From Chryseosolibacter sp964393795 (GTDB lineage Bacteria; Bacteroidota; Bacteroidia; Cytophagales; Cyclobacteriaceae), in assembly GCA_964393795.1 (NCBI GenBank), contig CAYMWA010000192.1, forward strand, positions 1 through 6,093: a stretch of 6,093 bases of DNA, given 5' to 3'. Of this stretch, positions 5,846 to 6,093 are shown one piece after another. The notes beneath the pieces are model-generated. The model saw only the letters and a program-made list of their open reading frames with translations. It ran no database searches and was not told the origin of the DNA. The translations under genes were made by a program, and so were the position numbers. Within the stretch, counting starts at the first letter, position 1. Each line of letters opens with the position of its first letter.

Positions 5846-5971
5846 GCAACTGGCAACTTGCAACCTGCACCCTGCAACCTGCAACTTGCACCCTGCAACT
5901 TGCACCCTGCAACTTGCACCCTGCAACCTGCAACTTGCAACCTGTAACCTGCAACCTGCAACCTGCAACTC
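5846..5971. repeat. Heptamer tandem array, 18 units
   Basis: Eighteen consecutive 7-base units in perfect phase without a single indel. Units are GCAACCT (6), GCAACTT (5), GCACCCT (4) and three variants: GCAACTG first, GTAACCT fifteenth, GCAACTC last. Three adjacent copies of a 14-base pair unit, GCAACTT-GCACCCT, fill 5881-5922, showing that blocks were copied as pairs. Fifteen of the 17 junctions form the palindrome TGCA. The array begins one base after the REP-like hairpin. Open frames in several phases across it (reading as LQVAGCR-type repeats) are by-products of a stop-free repeat, not genes. Similar heptamer arrays occur between genes in Bacteroidota as far as I recall. Confidence 0.95.
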
Positions 5972-6030
5972 GGCCCCATCTCCGAACGGATACTACCCTT
6001 CAACCTACTCCGGGCGCCAAAAGCGAGCAC

Positions 6031-6058
6031 AAAAAAAAGGCTCGCCTTCCGGCAAGCC
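6031..6058 (-). terminator. Rho-independent terminator for a leftward gene beyond the right edge
   Basis: Read on the minus strand: GGCTTGCC, loop GGAA, GGCGAGCC (8 base pairs with one G-T), then eight T residues (complement of 6031-6038). This is a textbook intrinsic terminator. No gene on the minus strand within the window ends here, so it probably serves a convergent gene whose end lies at or past the right edge; a minus-strand TAA at 6085-6087 could be its stop. On the plus strand the stem is followed only by CTTTCT, so it could weakly terminate the methyltransferase transcript too. Confidence 0.8.
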
Positions 6059-6093
6059 CTTTCTAAAAAAATCACTCAATCCTATTACATCAT

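Noticed and set aside
5846..5971. CRISPR array
   Set aside because: Units are 7 bases with no spacers between them; there are no 20-40 base repeats and no cas genes.
5687..6075. Open frames across the heptamer array on both strands
   Set aside because: They consist largely of translated 7-base repeats (period of seven residues), have no ribosome site or conserved domain, and are stop-free only because the repeat units lack stops.

Overview
This 6.1 kb window looks like bacterial chromosome, most likely from the phylum Bacteroidota (Chitinophaga-like relatives would fit). The grounds are two small lipoproteins with short signal peptides (one with a lipocalin-like GxW motif, one with acidic residues after the lipidated Cys), gene starts mostly without Shine-Dalgarno sequences, mid-range base composition, and intergenic short tandem repeats. 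This assignment is an inference; there is no rRNA or marker gene here to confirm it.

Layout, left to right. (1) At 2-789 on the plus strand, the end of a glycine-zipper-rich protein overlaps by ATGA a 71-residue protein with two membrane segments. (2) At 790-1074 a gap between convergent genes holds no recognisable gene. (3) At 1075-2090 on the minus strand are two small lipoproteins, the upstream one lipocalin-like, joined by an ATGA overlap. (4) At 2190-2678 on the minus strand is a two-module VOC/glyoxalase-fold protein lacking the usual metal ligands. (5) At 2679-2988 is a divergent intergenic region with a cluster of TATCCAA boxes, two of them forming an inverted repeat. (6) At 2989-4617 on the plus strand is a 542-residue regulator made of TPR-like helical repeats and a C-terminal LuxR-type helix-turn-helix. 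(7) At 4618-4926 is a gap without a convincing gene. (8) At 4927-5766 on the plus strand is a class I SAM-dependent methyltransferase. (9) At 5767-6093 are a REP-like hairpin, an 18-unit heptamer array in perfect phase, and a rho-independent terminator pointing leftward, which implies a convergent gene just beyond the right edge.

How the genes may work together. The regulator, VOC protein and methyltransferase look like a small regulator-plus-enzymes neighbourhood. The TATCCAA boxes lie in the divergent regulator/VOC promoter region and are candidate operators. The two lipoproteins are probably co-translated cell-envelope proteins of unknown role. The glycine-zipper/two-TM pair could be a membrane-active protein with a partner, but nothing in the sequence proves that. 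No complete known defence, mobile or biosynthetic system is visible. The most structured DNA is the hairpin plus heptamer array at the right end.
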